From assembly GCA_016789785.1 (NCBI GenBank), contig JAEUQE010000270.1, positions 1-10,634 of the forward strand: a DNA stretch of 10,634 nucleotides. Direction: 5' to 3'. The DNA is from Bryobacterales bacterium. Lineage in GTDB: Bacteria > Acidobacteriota > Terriglobia > Bryobacterales > Bryobacteraceae. A model generated the notes under the pieces. The model ran no database searches and had not been told where the DNA came from. It saw nothing but the letters and a program-made list of their open reading frames with translations. Position 1 is the stretch's first letter. Each line of letters starts with the position of its first letter. Shown piece after piece: positions 1 through 8,600 of this stretch. The translations under genes were made by a program, and so were the position numbers.

Positions 1-342
1 AACCCGATCGGCATACTCGGTCGCGCGGAATTCATATGGAACAAGTTGCATATTGCCGAAAGGGTCTTCAACTGCCCGGTATGCGGGACTGGTAATGGTG
101 GCGCTGCCGAACCGTTTGAACTGATGATACACAGTTGGGATCACCGGTCCATACTGCCACGCCTCGACGTGCTCAGTCAGCAAAGGACTCCCCGTAAACG
201 CGAGATACCACCCATGGGCGAAGTAGATCAACTTCTGCAGTTTCAAATGGTCAATGGGCTTCTTGTCCCGCGCCGCGAGGGCGAGAAACCTGTTCGCAAC
301 CGCAAGAGCCTCGTACGGTTCCAACTGTGTTGTAGCTCCCAT
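1..342 (-). CDS. Panacea/DUF4065 (SocA-like) protein, C-terminus cut by window edge
   Basis: The minus strand is open from an ATG at 342-340 to the window edge, giving 114 residues with no stop, so only the C-terminal part is missing (family members are commonly about 150-190 residues). The core reads KLQKLIYFAHGWYLAFTG (residues 34-51), then EAWQYGPVIPTVYHQF (60-75) and a later VPYEF stretch. This pattern is typical of the DUF4065/Panacea domain found in SocA, phage-associated GepA-like proteins and PanA antitoxins. A Shine-Dalgarno-like TTGAGG (GAGG at 350-347) lies 4 bases before the ATG. Panacea proteins are known to act as antitoxins against varied neighbouring toxins, or as proteolytic adaptors (SocA with ClpXP in Caulobacter). 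The upstream neighbour here is a divergent cytochrome-type gene, not a toxin, so any partner would lie beyond base 1. Family assignment is firm; the antitoxin role is inferred. Confidence 0.85.
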   Translation of the reverse strand, partial: MGATTQLEPYEALAVANRFLALAARDKKPIDHLKLQKLIYFAHGWYLAFTGSPLLTEHVEAWQYGPVIPTVYHQFKRFGSATITSPAYRAVEDPFGNMQLVPYEFRATEYADRV

Positions 343-368
343 TGATCCTCAACTTGATTCTCTCATCT

Positions 369-405
369 TTGAGCACCCTTCGCGCGTTTGATAGAATTTC
401 GGGCA
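369..405 (+). promoter_or_regulatory. Promoter with -10 next to the start codon; candidate leaderless start
   Basis: A -35-like TTGAGC (369-374) is followed by an exact 17-base spacer and a -10-like TAGAAT (392-397). Transcription would start about 7 bases past the -10, at roughly 404-406. The ATG of the downstream gene is at 406, and no Shine-Dalgarno sequence precedes it (the bases are TTCGGGCA). The arrangement therefore implies a leaderless or nearly leaderless mRNA. Box positions are read directly; the transcription start is inferred. Confidence 0.6.
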
Positions 406-3021
406 ATGCCCCTGGGTATTCGACTGTTCGCACTTGCGTGCCTCACGCCGGCAGCCGTGGTGTACTCACAACGCGCCGATTCCATCGAGTTTTTCGAGAT
501 GAAGGTGCGTCCGGTGCTCGCGAAGAACTGCTTCTCGTGTCACACGCAGACCAAGCTCGGTGGACTCGAAATGGTGTCGCGCGAGTCGCTGCAAAAGGGC
601 GGCAAATCAGGCCCCGCCATCGACACCGAGCGCCCCGCGCAAAGCCTCATAGTGCGCGCGATGCGCCACACCCATGAACGGCTGAAAATGCCTCCCTCGG
701 GCAAGTTGACGCAAGCCGAGATCGACGATATCGAGCAGTGGATTGGACGTGGCGCCGTCTGGCCCGCCACCGACAAGCCGAAGTCCGCGGCATACCGCAT
801 CACTGACCAGCAACGTGCGTGGTGGGCCTTCCAACCAGTGAAATCTTCACCGCCTCCCTCGGTCCGCAACAAGACATGGGCGCGTTCCACAATCGACCAG
901 CACGTTCTGGCGGCGATCGAAGAAAAGGGCCTCGCACCAGTTGGTCCCGCGTCGCGGCACGATTGGTTCCGCCGTGTCACTTACGATCTCACTGGCTTGC
1001 CTCCGTCGCCTGAAGACGTGGATGCTTTCGTCAAGGACAACTCGCCGCAAGCGCGCGAGAAAGCCGTCGACCGCCTGCTTGCATCCCAGCACTTCGGTGA
1101 GCGCTGGGCGCGCCATTGGCTTGACGTCGCGCGCTACTCCGATGATCTGCTCAACTCCACTCAGGATCAGCCCTACGACAACGCGTTCCGCTATCGCGAT
1201 TGGGTCATCGGCGCCTTCAATCAGGACATGCCATACGACCTGTTCGTCAAGGCGCAGATCGCCGGCGACATGATCGAAGCGCCACGGAAGGAGAAGCTCA
1301 TCGCCGGGCTCGGGTTCTATGCGCTCAGTCCACAATTCCAGGACGATCGTGTCGAAGTGACCGGCAAAGCGTTCCTCGGCCTCACGGTCGCCTGTGCGCA
1401 ATGCCACGATCACAAGTTCGACCCGATCCCGACGAAGGATTATTACTCGATGCTTGGTGTCTTCACCAGCACCGATAACAGCGAGTTCCCTCTAGCGCCG
1501 CCGGAAGTCGTGAAGGACTACAAGCAACGCAAGGAAGCGCACGAGGCTGCCGAAGCGAAGCTCAACAAGTTCCTCGAAAAACAGGCCGAGGCACTTGCCG
1601 AAGTGCTTGCCCATCGCACCGCGGACTTCATTCGCGCCGCCCGCCAGGTGAACGAAGGCGGCGAGACGAAGGCTCTCGCCGCGGCGAACCAGTTGGACGA
1701 AACCACGCTGAAGCGGTGGGCCGACTATCTGAAGATGCCGGAACACGAGCATCCGTTCCGCAATCTCAGCCCGGATGAGTTTCAGGCAAAGGTGCTGGAA
1801 GTGCTGAAGGAGCAGCGCGAGATTGAAGAGAAGAACTTCATCCGCCTTGGAGGCTCGAATCAGCGCAACGATCTCGCACGCGCCGACCTGCTCTCGCTCC
1901 CTCGCGACAAATGGCTGCTCTGGCGGGACATCCTCTCATCGAACCGCTTCGCCAAGTTCGAGAGCGGCTTGCTCTACTACAAAGCTGCAAAGCTCGACCC
2001 GTATCTTTCCGGCGAATGGAAAGCTCATCTCGACTTCCTGCGCGCCGAAGTGGACAAAGCGAAGAAGGCGATCCCTGAACGGTACCCTTACTATCATGTG
2101 ATCGAGGATCGAAAGAAGCTGCGTACGGAACGCATTCGCATTCGAGGCAGCGCGGACAACCTCGGCGAAGAGGCCCCACGCCGGTTCCTCTCCATTCTGA
2201 GCCATGGCGAACCGAAGCCCTTCGCCAAAGGAAGCGGACGCCTGGAACTTGCTGAATCGATCACGGATCCGGCCAATCCGCTCACGGCGCGCGTTGCGGT
2301 AAACCGCATCTGGCACCATCTGTTCGGACAGGGCCTCGTTCGCACGCTCAGCAACTTCGGACAGCTTGGCGAGAAGCCGAGCCATCCGCAACTGCTCGAC
2401 TACCTCGCCTCGCGCTTCGTGGAACAGAAGTGGTCGATGAAGGCTCTGATCCGCGAAATCGTGCTCACCAACGCCTACGCGCTGGGCTATCAGAACGAGC
2501 CGAAGGCGTTCACCGCCGATCCCGAAAATCGCTTGAACTGGCGCGCCAATCGCCGCCGTCTCGACATTGAAGCGATGCGCGATTCTCTGCTCGCGGCATC
2601 CGCGGAGCTCGACCTCACAATGGGTGGCAAGCCGCTCAAGATCACGGACACATCGAACAAGCGCCGCACCGTCTACAGCTTCGTGAGCCGCCGCAAACTG
2701 GATGGCACGCTCGCGCTGTTTGATTTTCCGAATCCGAACTCCACATCCGAGCAGCGCATTCTCACGGCAACGCCACTCCAGCAACTGTTCTTCCTCAACA
2801 GCACATTCGTGCAGGAGCGCGCACAGGCGCTTGCCGCAGGGCTCCAGAAGGCCGCGGCGGACGACTCCGCACGCATCAAACATGCGTACCGTATTTTGTT
2901 TTATCGCGAACCCTTGAAGGCGGAAGTCGACGCGGGTCTCGCCTACCTCAAGTCCGATGCCAAAGCCTGGCCACGCTATGCGCAGGTGCTCCTGGGTTCC
3001 AATGAACTGGTCTTCTACTAA
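406..3021 (+). CDS. Exported PSCyt1-DUF1549-DUF1553 c-type cytochrome protein
   Basis: The protein has 871 residues from ATG 406. An in-frame TTG at 388 lies inside the promoter and would put six residues ahead of the signal peptide, so I reject it. Residues 1-22 form a signal peptide (GIRLFALACLTPAAVVYS). PSCyt1 follows at about 26-118, with the heme-attachment site CFSCH (42-46) and a KMPP motif (Met95) as probable axial ligand. DUF1549 (PSCyt2) spans about 160-360 and holds HFGERWARHWLDVARY and the family-typical CAQCHDHKFDPIP (second CxxCH, 330-334). A charged, helix-rich linker covers about 365-590, with no visible carbohydrate-binding insert. DUF1553 (PSD1) spans about 610-865, with NPLTARVAVNRIW, FGQLGEKPSHP and LTNAYALGYQ. 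It should act outside the cytoplasmic membrane as a monoheme or diheme protein. The partner gene overlaps its end. Substrate and reaction are not known for the family; redox or polymer-degradation roles are speculation. Family assignment is very secure. Confidence 0.93.
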   Translation: MPLGIRLFALACLTPAAVVYSQRADSIEFFEMKVRPVLAKNCFSCHTQTKLGGLEMVSRESLQKGGKSGPAIDTERPAQSLIVRAMRHTHERLKMPPSGKLTQAEIDDIEQWIGRGAVWPATDKPKSAAYRITDQQRAWWAFQPVKSSPPPSVRNKTWARSTIDQHVLAAIEEKGLAPVGPASRHDWFRRVTYDLTGLPPSPEDVDAFVKDNSPQAREKAVDRLLASQHFGERWARHWLDVARYSDDLLNSTQDQPYDNAFRYRDWVIGAFNQDMPYDLFVKAQIAGDMIEAPRKEKLIAGLGFYALSPQFQDDRVEVTGKAFLGLTVACAQCHDHKFDPIPTKDYYSMLGVFTSTDNSEFPLAPPEVVKDYKQRKEAHEAAEAKLNKFLEKQAEALAEVLAHRTADFIRAARQVNEGGETKALAAANQLDETTLKRWADYLKMPEHEHPFRNLSPDEFQAKVLEVLKEQREIEEKNFIRLGGSNQRNDLARADLLSLPRDKWLLWRDILSSNRFAKFESGLLYYKAAKLDPYLSGEWKAHLDFLRAEVDKAKKAIPERYPYYHVIEDRKKLRTERIRIRGSADNLGEEAPRRFLSILSHGEPKPFAKGSGRLELAESITDPANPLTARVAVNRIWHHLFGQGLVRTLSNFGQLGEKPSHPQLLDYLASRFVEQKWSMKALIREIVLTNAYALGYQNEPKAFTADPENRLNWRANRRRLDIEAMRDSLLAASAELDLTMGGKPLKITDTSNKRRTVYSFVSRRKLDGTLALFDFPNPNSTSEQRILTATPLQQLFFLNSTFVQERAQALAAGLQKAAADDSARIKHAYRILFYREPLKAEVDAGLAYLKSDAKAWPRYAQVLLGSNELVFY

Positions 3022-4390
3022 TCTCAAGCCCTCTCGGCGCGATCTTCTTTCCGCCATTGGCGGCGGCTTCGGCATGCTGGGCCTCGGCCGTACGCTTCAG
3101 GGCGCCTCCAACGCGCCGCGCGGTCCGCACTTCGCGCCGAAAGCGAAGCACGTGATCTATCTCTTCCTCAACGGCGGCCCCTCCCAGGTCGACACCTTCG
3201 ACCCGAAACCCGCCTTGACGAAGTACCACGGAAAGCCTGCGCCGTCGGGCAATCTGCGCACCGAACGCAAGACCGGCGCATTGCTCGGCTCGCCCTTCGA
3301 GTTCCACAAGTGCGGCCAGAGCGGGCTCGAAATCAGCGAGATCTTCTCCGAACTCGGCAAGCACGCCGATGATCTCTGCGTAATCCGTTCCATGCACACG
3401 GAGCGCCCGAACCATGAGCCATCGCTGTTTATGTTGAATTGCGGCCACGTGCTCCCCGGTCATCCATCCATGGGCTCGTGGCTCAACTACGGCCTGGGCA
3501 GCGATAACCAGAACCTTCCCGGCTTCGTTGTTCTCTGCCCCGGATTGCCCGTGATCGGGCCACAACTATGGAGCTCCGCGTACCTGCCGGCCATTCATCA
3601 AGGCACTCACATCCCCAATCAGGAGAAGGAACCCGAGAAGCTCATTCAGCATCTCAGGAACACCCAACTCTCGCGCGAAGAGCAACGCCGGCAACTCGAT
3701 TTGCTCTCATCCCTGAACCGCATGCATCTCAAGCGCGAAGGGAACGACCCCCAACTCGAGGCTCGCATCGAAACGATGGAAGTTGCCTACCGCATGCAGA
3801 GCGAAGCGTTCGATGCCTTCGACGTCGCGAAGGAGCCCGAGGCAGTGCGCACGCGCTATGGCGACGGCCCGTTCGCCCGCGGTTGCCTCATGGCGCGGCG
3901 TCTCGTCGAACGCGGCGTGCGCATGGTGCAGGTCTACTATGGTGACGGCCAGCCTTGGGACAACCATGACGACATCCTCACCCATCGCAAGCTCGCACAA
4001 CAGAGCGACAAGCCGATGGCCGCCCTGCTCGCTGACCTGAAAGCAAGTGGGCTGTTGAAGGAGACGGTGGTCATGATCGGCGGCGAGTTCGGCCGCACAC
4101 CATCGGTGGAAGTGAGCGGGCTTGTGAAATTCCAGAACGGCCGCGACCACAACAATCACGGCTTCTCCATGTTGCTGGCGGGCGGCGGATTCAAAGGCGG
4201 CATGGCCTATGGTGCGACGGATGAGTTTGGTTTCAAGGCGGTTGACAAGCCGGTTCATCCTCACGATGTCCACGCGACCATCCTGCATCAACTGGGGCTC
4301 GACCACACGAAGCTCACCTATCGGTACAGCGGCCGTGACTTCCGCCTGACCGATGTCTTTGGCAACGTGATCAAGGACATTCTTGTGTAG
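3002..4390 (+). CDS. DUF1501 family protein with twin-arginine-type signal
   Basis: The protein has 462 residues from ATG 3002, which overlaps the end of the upstream cytochrome gene by 20 bases in another frame. An upstream in-frame ATG at 2957 would add 15 residues ahead of the signal and is less likely. The N-terminus has SRRDLL (residues 11-16) followed by a small-residue hydrophobic run, as in Tat signals. The mature part shows the DUF1501 hallmarks HVIYLFLNGGPSQVDTFDPK (about 50-69), GGEFGRTP (about 360-367), GRDHNNHGFSMLLAGGGFKGG split around 380-400, and HPHDVHATILHQLGLD near the C-terminus. DUF1501 belongs to the alkaline phosphatase/sulfatase-like fold group, and the acidic and His residues above could be metal ligands, but no catalytic activity is established. 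The overlap suggests translational coupling, because no strong Shine-Dalgarno sequence precedes ATG 3002. The pairing with DUF1549/DUF1553 proteins is recurrent in Planctomycetota and Acidobacteriota and points to a shared extracytoplasmic job. Confidence 0.92.
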   Translation: MNWSSTNLKPSRRDLLSAIGGGFGMLGLGRTLQGASNAPRGPHFAPKAKHVIYLFLNGGPSQVDTFDPKPALTKYHGKPAPSGNLRTERKTGALLGSPFEFHKCGQSGLEISEIFSELGKHADDLCVIRSMHTERPNHEPSLFMLNCGHVLPGHPSMGSWLNYGLGSDNQNLPGFVVLCPGLPVIGPQLWSSAYLPAIHQGTHIPNQEKEPEKLIQHLRNTQLSREEQRRQLDLLSSLNRMHLKREGNDPQLEARIETMEVAYRMQSEAFDAFDVAKEPEAVRTRYGDGPFARGCLMARRLVERGVRMVQVYYGDGQPWDNHDDILTHRKLAQQSDKPMAALLADLKASGLLKETVVMIGGEFGRTPSVEVSGLVKFQNGRDHNNHGFSMLLAGGGFKGGMAYGATDEFGFKAVDKPVHPHDVHATILHQLGLDHTKLTYRYSGRDFRLTDVFGNVIKDILV

Positions 4391-4398
4391 CGTTGCGG

Positions 4399-4411
4399 CC
4401 GGCCGAGCCGG
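4399..4411. terminator. Short GC hairpin between convergent genes, possible weak terminator
   Basis: CCGGC (4399-4403), loop CGA and GCCGG (4407-4411) can form a 5-base-pair stem in the 23-base gap between the DUF1501 stop and the stop of the convergent hydrolase gene. There is no T-run on either side, so it is not a canonical intrinsic terminator. Its position between two facing transcripts is the only other support. Confidence 0.25.
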
Positions 4412-4413
4412 GT

Positions 4414-5157
4414 TCAGTGCCCCAACGCCTTCGCGATCGCCTCCGCCGCCAGCGGCTCCATCACTGCATAGCCCGCATCATTCGGATGCAGGCCGTCGTA
4501 GGTGAGTTCCTTCTTCAATAAGCCGGCCTCATCCAACATCGCCGAATAGTAGTCGAGATAGATCGCGCCCGCCTGCTTCGCGTAGTCCTGAATCCACGCG
4601 TTCAAAGCCTTGATCTTCTCCATCGGCCGGCGGTCTGATTGTGTCCGGATGTAATCGCAAATGGGAAGCACGGATGCAAACACCACGCGAATTCCGTTGG
4701 CCTTCGCAAGCTCAGCCATTGACTGCAGGTTGCCTTGGATCTGTTCCAAAGTCATCGGTCCGGTGTTGCCGGCGATATCGTTCGTGCCCGCGAGTATCAC
4801 GACGGCCTTCGGTTTGTGCGCGAGCACATCCGGACGGAAGCGGATCAGCATCTGCGGTGTGGTCTGCCCGCTGATTCCGCGATTGATGTAAGGCTTGCCC
4901 GGAAAGAACTTGCCCATGCGGCGTCCCCATGCGTCGGTGATCGAATCACCCATGAACACAACCCTCTCTTCGCCGGCGGAAGGTGCGCTCACCTGCGCGT
5001 TGTCCGCTGCGTAGCGTCCAAGATTTGGCCAATCCTTCAGGATGCGCTGGGCGCGATCGAAATCGGCCTTCATCTTCACTGCATCGGGTTCGGCCTGCGC
5101 GTGCACCAGACCAACGGTCCACAATGCGCACAGTGTCGTAATGGCAATCATCTTCAT
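4414..5157 (-). CDS. Exported SGNH/GDSL-family hydrolase
   Basis: The protein has 247 residues from ATG 5157. This start places a signal peptide (MIAITTLCALWTVGLVHA, with cleavage expected near residues 20-22) at the N-terminus, and an AGGA (5170-5167) stands 9 bases upstream. Longer in-frame starts, for example at 5208, would put a polar stretch ahead of the signal and are less likely. The SGNH blocks are all present: block I VFMGDSITDAWG with nucleophile Ser72, block II NRGISGQTT (about 92-100, Gly97), block III AGTND (123-127, Asn126) and block V DGLHPN (221-226, Asp221 and His224). The enzyme should be a periplasmic or secreted esterase, lipase or carbohydrate acetylesterase; the DGLHPNDAGY ending resembles lysophospholipase/acetylhydrolase-type members. 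The substrate cannot be read from sequence. It is the last gene of the minus-strand efflux run, 40 bases after the SnoaL-like gene. Co-transcription is inferred. Confidence 0.9.
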   Translation of the reverse strand: MKMIAITTLCALWTVGLVHAQAEPDAVKMKADFDRAQRILKDWPNLGRYAADNAQVSAPSAGEERVVFMGDSITDAWGRRMGKFFPGKPYINRGISGQTTPQMLIRFRPDVLAHKPKAVVILAGTNDIAGNTGPMTLEQIQGNLQSMAELAKANGIRVVFASVLPICDYIRTQSDRRPMEKIKALNAWIQDYAKQAGAIYLDYYSAMLDEAGLLKKELTYDGLHPNDAGYAVMEPLAAEAIAKALGH

Positions 5158-5197
5158 CGGAGCTTTTCCTTCGCCGGCGGTGGAAATGTTCATTTGC

Positions 5198-5596
5198 TCA
5201 TCCGCCATGGATCTGGCGGGCGTATTCAGCTTCGTCGAAATGGCCCAGGGACTCGATGATCAAGCCGTCATCGCCAAAGGTCCATTGCTCAAATCCGTGG
5301 ATGTGGACAGAACGGCCGCTACCGCCAGGTCCATCGTTCGTGCCTGTGAGCGACCAATGATAAAACCCATACGGGCCTTCCTGCGACACCCGTTCCAGCA
5401 TCACCTTCAGATCGGGAAACGCAGTCATGAAACTGCGCGCCACTGCGGCGATCTCCTCGCGGCCACGTGCCAGCGCGCCTTGATTCACCCTCAACGAACC
5501 TTGTGGCGAGAAAAATGACGCAACTTGCGCGGGATCCTGGCTGCACCACGCTGACGTATAGCGTTCAGCGAAATCAGTCAAACGATCAACAGTCAT
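5198..5596 (-). CDS. SnoaL/NTF2-like small protein
   Basis: The product has 132 residues with no signal peptide, so it is probably cytoplasmic. It matches the SnoaL-like branch of the NTF2 fold: an N-terminal helix with RYTSAWCSQDPAQVASFFSP (about 12-31), a GREEIAAVARSFMTAFPDLK stretch (45-64), a central sheet with YHWSLTGTNDGP, and a closing FGDDGLIIESLGHFDEAEY (107-125). The family includes ester cyclases and isomerases such as SnoaL, but also many proteins of unknown role, so no reaction is assigned. GGAGG (5603-5599) lies 2 bases before ATG 5596, closer than usual. The stop of the RND permease is only 12 bases upstream, which strongly suggests co-transcription and possibly coupled translation. 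A link to efflux substrates would be a guess. Confidence 0.8.
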   Translation of the reverse strand: MTVDRLTDFAERYTSAWCSQDPAQVASFFSPQGSLRVNQGALARGREEIAAVARSFMTAFPDLKVMLERVSQEGPYGFYHWSLTGTNDGPGGSGRSVHIHGFEQWTFGDDGLIIESLGHFDEAEYARQIHGG

Positions 5597-5608
5597 ACCC
5601 TCCGAACC

Positions 5609-8600
5609 TCAGTCACCCTGCGCGGGCTGCAGTGCGGCGCTTTGTGTGGCGCTCGCTGGGGCCCTGCGTTCTTCCAGCAGACTGTAGATCACCGGAATCA
5701 CGACCAGCGTAATCAATGTGGAAGTCAACAGCCCTCCAACCACGACACGCGCAAGCGGCGCCTGCAACTCGGCGCCCTCGCCAATTCCCAATGACATCGG
5801 AATCAGTCCGAGCACCGTCGTTGTCGTGGTCATCAGAATCGGGCGCAGGCGGCGGGTGCCACCAGTAACCACAGCCTCGCGTAAATCGTAGCCTTCGTCA
5901 TCCTGCAGTTGCTTCGTGCAATCGATCAGCAGAATCGCGTTGTTCACCACAATCCCCACCAGCACAATCACACCGAGAAATCCCTGCATGTTGAACGTCG
6001 TGTGCGTGAGGATCAGAATGCCAACTACACCGATCGCCGCCAGCGGAATCGAGAACAGGATGATGAACGGATCGCGCAACGATTCAAACTGCGAGGCCAT
6101 TACCATGTACACAAGAATGAGCGCGAGAATCGCCGCGAACGTCAATTCGCGGAAGTTCTCCTGCTGTTCTTCGTACTCGCCTCCATACTTGAACTCGTAG
6201 CCCGTGGGGCGGTTGATGTTCTGCAGCCTTGCATCCAGATCGCGCATGATGCTGCCCAGGTCGCGCTCGGCAATGGTGCCACTCACCACGACAATCCGTT
6301 CCTGATCGGCGCGGTCAATCGAAACCGGACCTTCCTGCCGCTTCAGTTGAACAACGCTATCCGCGGAGACCGTGCGCCCCCCTAAGGTGACCAGGGGAAC
6401 CAGCCCGACCTGCGACAGGTTCATGCGGTCGCGCTCATTCAGCCGCACCAGAATGTTGTATTCATCGCCCTGTTGGCGGAACATCGAAGTTCGCCGTCCG
6501 CCGATCGCCGTCTCCAGCGCATCCGCGATGTTCGACACATTCAATCCCATGGTTGCGGCCTTCAGGCGATCCACCGACACCAGCATCTCCGGCATGCCCG
6601 GCTGCCTCGACACTTGCACTTCGGGAACACCGGGCACCGTTGCCATCGCGGTGCGCACCTGCTCGGCAAGATCCTCCAGCGTCTGCAAATCGTGCCCGCG
6701 AATCTCCACAGCGAGCCGGTCGCCCCCGCTCGACCCCGATCGGGAACTGCGGCTCATCATGCCGCTCGACACCCTTGTACGCACGATCACGCCAGGTTGC
6801 GAGGCAAGCAGCGGACGCAGCGAATTGGCGATCTCTTTCGCGCTCCGTGTGCGCTCATTCTGCGGCTTCAGCCGGATGCGCAACTCGCCCATGTGCGTCG
6901 AGGTGCCGCGCGAAAACCCGCCTCCACCCGTTTCCACCATGATGTTGATCGCTTCAGGAACCTTCTCGCGCACTACCTTCGCCATCCGCTGGATGTTCTC
7001 ATCGGTCACTTCCACACGCGTTCCGGGCTCCAACTCCACATCTGCCCGAACCTCGCCTTCATCGGCCTCCGGCGTCAATTCGACACCGATCAGAGGCATG
7101 ATCTGATACGTACCCACAAGCATGACGGTTGCAGCCGCAAGCACCACAAAGCGGTGATCCAGAGACCATCGAATCAGCGACCCGTAGCCTTCGTTCATCC
7201 GGACTTGGATATCGCCAACCCATTGATACACAATCCCCCCAAGCGACTTGCGGTTGACGTTTCGAACGCCACCCAGGAATCGGGAGCACAGCAAAGGCAC
7301 CACGGTCAGAGCCACCGCCAGCGAACAGAACAGCGAGAATGTCACCACATACGCAAGCTGTTTGAACGTCACCGCTGAGGTGCCCGTCAGAAACAACACC
7401 GGCACGAACACTGCAATTGTTGTGAGTGTGGAGGAAGTCACCGCAAGCGCGACCTGCTTGCTCCCGGCAATCGCTGCTTCGAGTGGCCGCAGTCCGCGCT
7501 CGCGATTCTGGAAAATGCTCTCGAGCACAACAATCGCGTTGTCCACCAGCATCCCCACGCCCAGCGCCAGGCCGCCGAACGACACCGTATTCAGTGTGAA
7601 GCCCGCCATGTGCATCACCGCGAACGTGCCGATCACCGACACCGGAATGGCCACGCCGATGATGAGCATGCTCGAAATGCTTCGCAGGAACACGAGGAGA
7701 ATCAGTACGGCCAAAGCACCGCCTTGCAGCGTCGAGTCCTTCACGTTGCCGATCGCGGCCTTGATGTACTCGGCGGAGTCGCCCGTCGCCGAGATCTTGA
7801 TGTTCGGATAGTCGCGGTGAACGCGCGCGACCTCGGCCCACACGGCATCGGACACATCCACCGTGTTCGCGCCTGACTGCTTGTACACGAACAAACGCAC
7901 CGCTGGAGCACCATCCACACTCACCAGTTGACGGACTTCCTCGTGCGAATCCTCCACCACCGCGATGTCCCGCAGGTATACCGGCACCGTGCCGCGCGTC
8001 GTGATCACAAGATTGCGAATCTGGTCGAGATTCTGAAACTCACCTTGTGTGCGCAGCAGTACTTCGAATCGCCCTTCACGAACTGGTCCGACGGGCCGGT
8101 TCAGATTTTCCTGCCGCACAATCCGCACCACGTCCGCCACGGAGAGATTTAACGCTCGCAACTTCTCCAGATTCAGGTCCACGTGGATTTCACGCCGCAA
8201 ACCACCGCGCACGGTGAACTGCGCGACACCAGGCACACGCTCCAAACGGTATTGAATCTGCTTCTCCGTGAAGTGCCGCAACTGGCGGGGATCCATGTCA
8301 CTCGCCGCCACGGTGAGGAACATGATCGGATACTGCGACACATCAAACTTGTACATCACCGGAGGTTCCATGTCTTCCGGCAATGCACTGCGCCGGCGAT
8401 CCAGGCGGATCCGCAACTCGTTCGCCGCTTCATCCAGATTGGTGCCGTATACGAACGAGACGCGAACACTCGTGGTGCCTTCGGTCGAGTTCGACGTAAT
8501 CTCTTCCACGCCAGGCGCCGAACTGAACGCCTCCTCCAGTGGGCGCGCCACCAGATTCTCCATCTCCTCCGGCGCGACTCCCGGATACTCAGCGCGTACG

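Noticed and set aside
46..345. Plus-strand frame with a CPVCG zinc-ribbon-like motif
   Set aside because: It lies exactly antisense to the Panacea-domain gene, whose protein is clearly family-like; the Cys motif is incidental.
330..345. Second CxxCH in the cytochrome protein (residues 330-334) as a proven heme site
   Set aside because: CAQCHDHKFDP is a conserved signature of DUF1549 itself; whether it binds heme is uncertain, so I claim only the CFSCH site firmly.
388..405. In-frame TTG start six codons before ATG 406
   Set aside because: It falls within the promoter spacer and -10 box and adds residues before a good signal peptide.
2957..3001. Upstream ATG for the DUF1501 gene
   Set aside because: It would place 15 odd residues before the Tat-type signal and deepen the overlap; ATG 3002 fits better.
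1936..3075. Long minus-strand open frame (379 codons) opposite the cytochrome gene
   Set aside because: It resembles no family and mirrors GC-rich coding on the other strand, where domains are unambiguous.
3707..4306. Minus-strand frame of 199 codons opposite the DUF1501 gene
   Set aside because: Shadow of a clear DUF1501 coding region; His-rich and without domain features.
5158..5208. Longer start of the hydrolase overlapping the SnoaL-like stop
   Set aside because: It would precede the signal peptide with a polar stretch; ATG 5157 has its own AGGA box.
6473..7378. Plus-strand 301-codon His/Arg-rich frame inside the RND gene
   Set aside because: Antisense artefact of high-GC coding; the composition is what reversed efflux-pump codons give.
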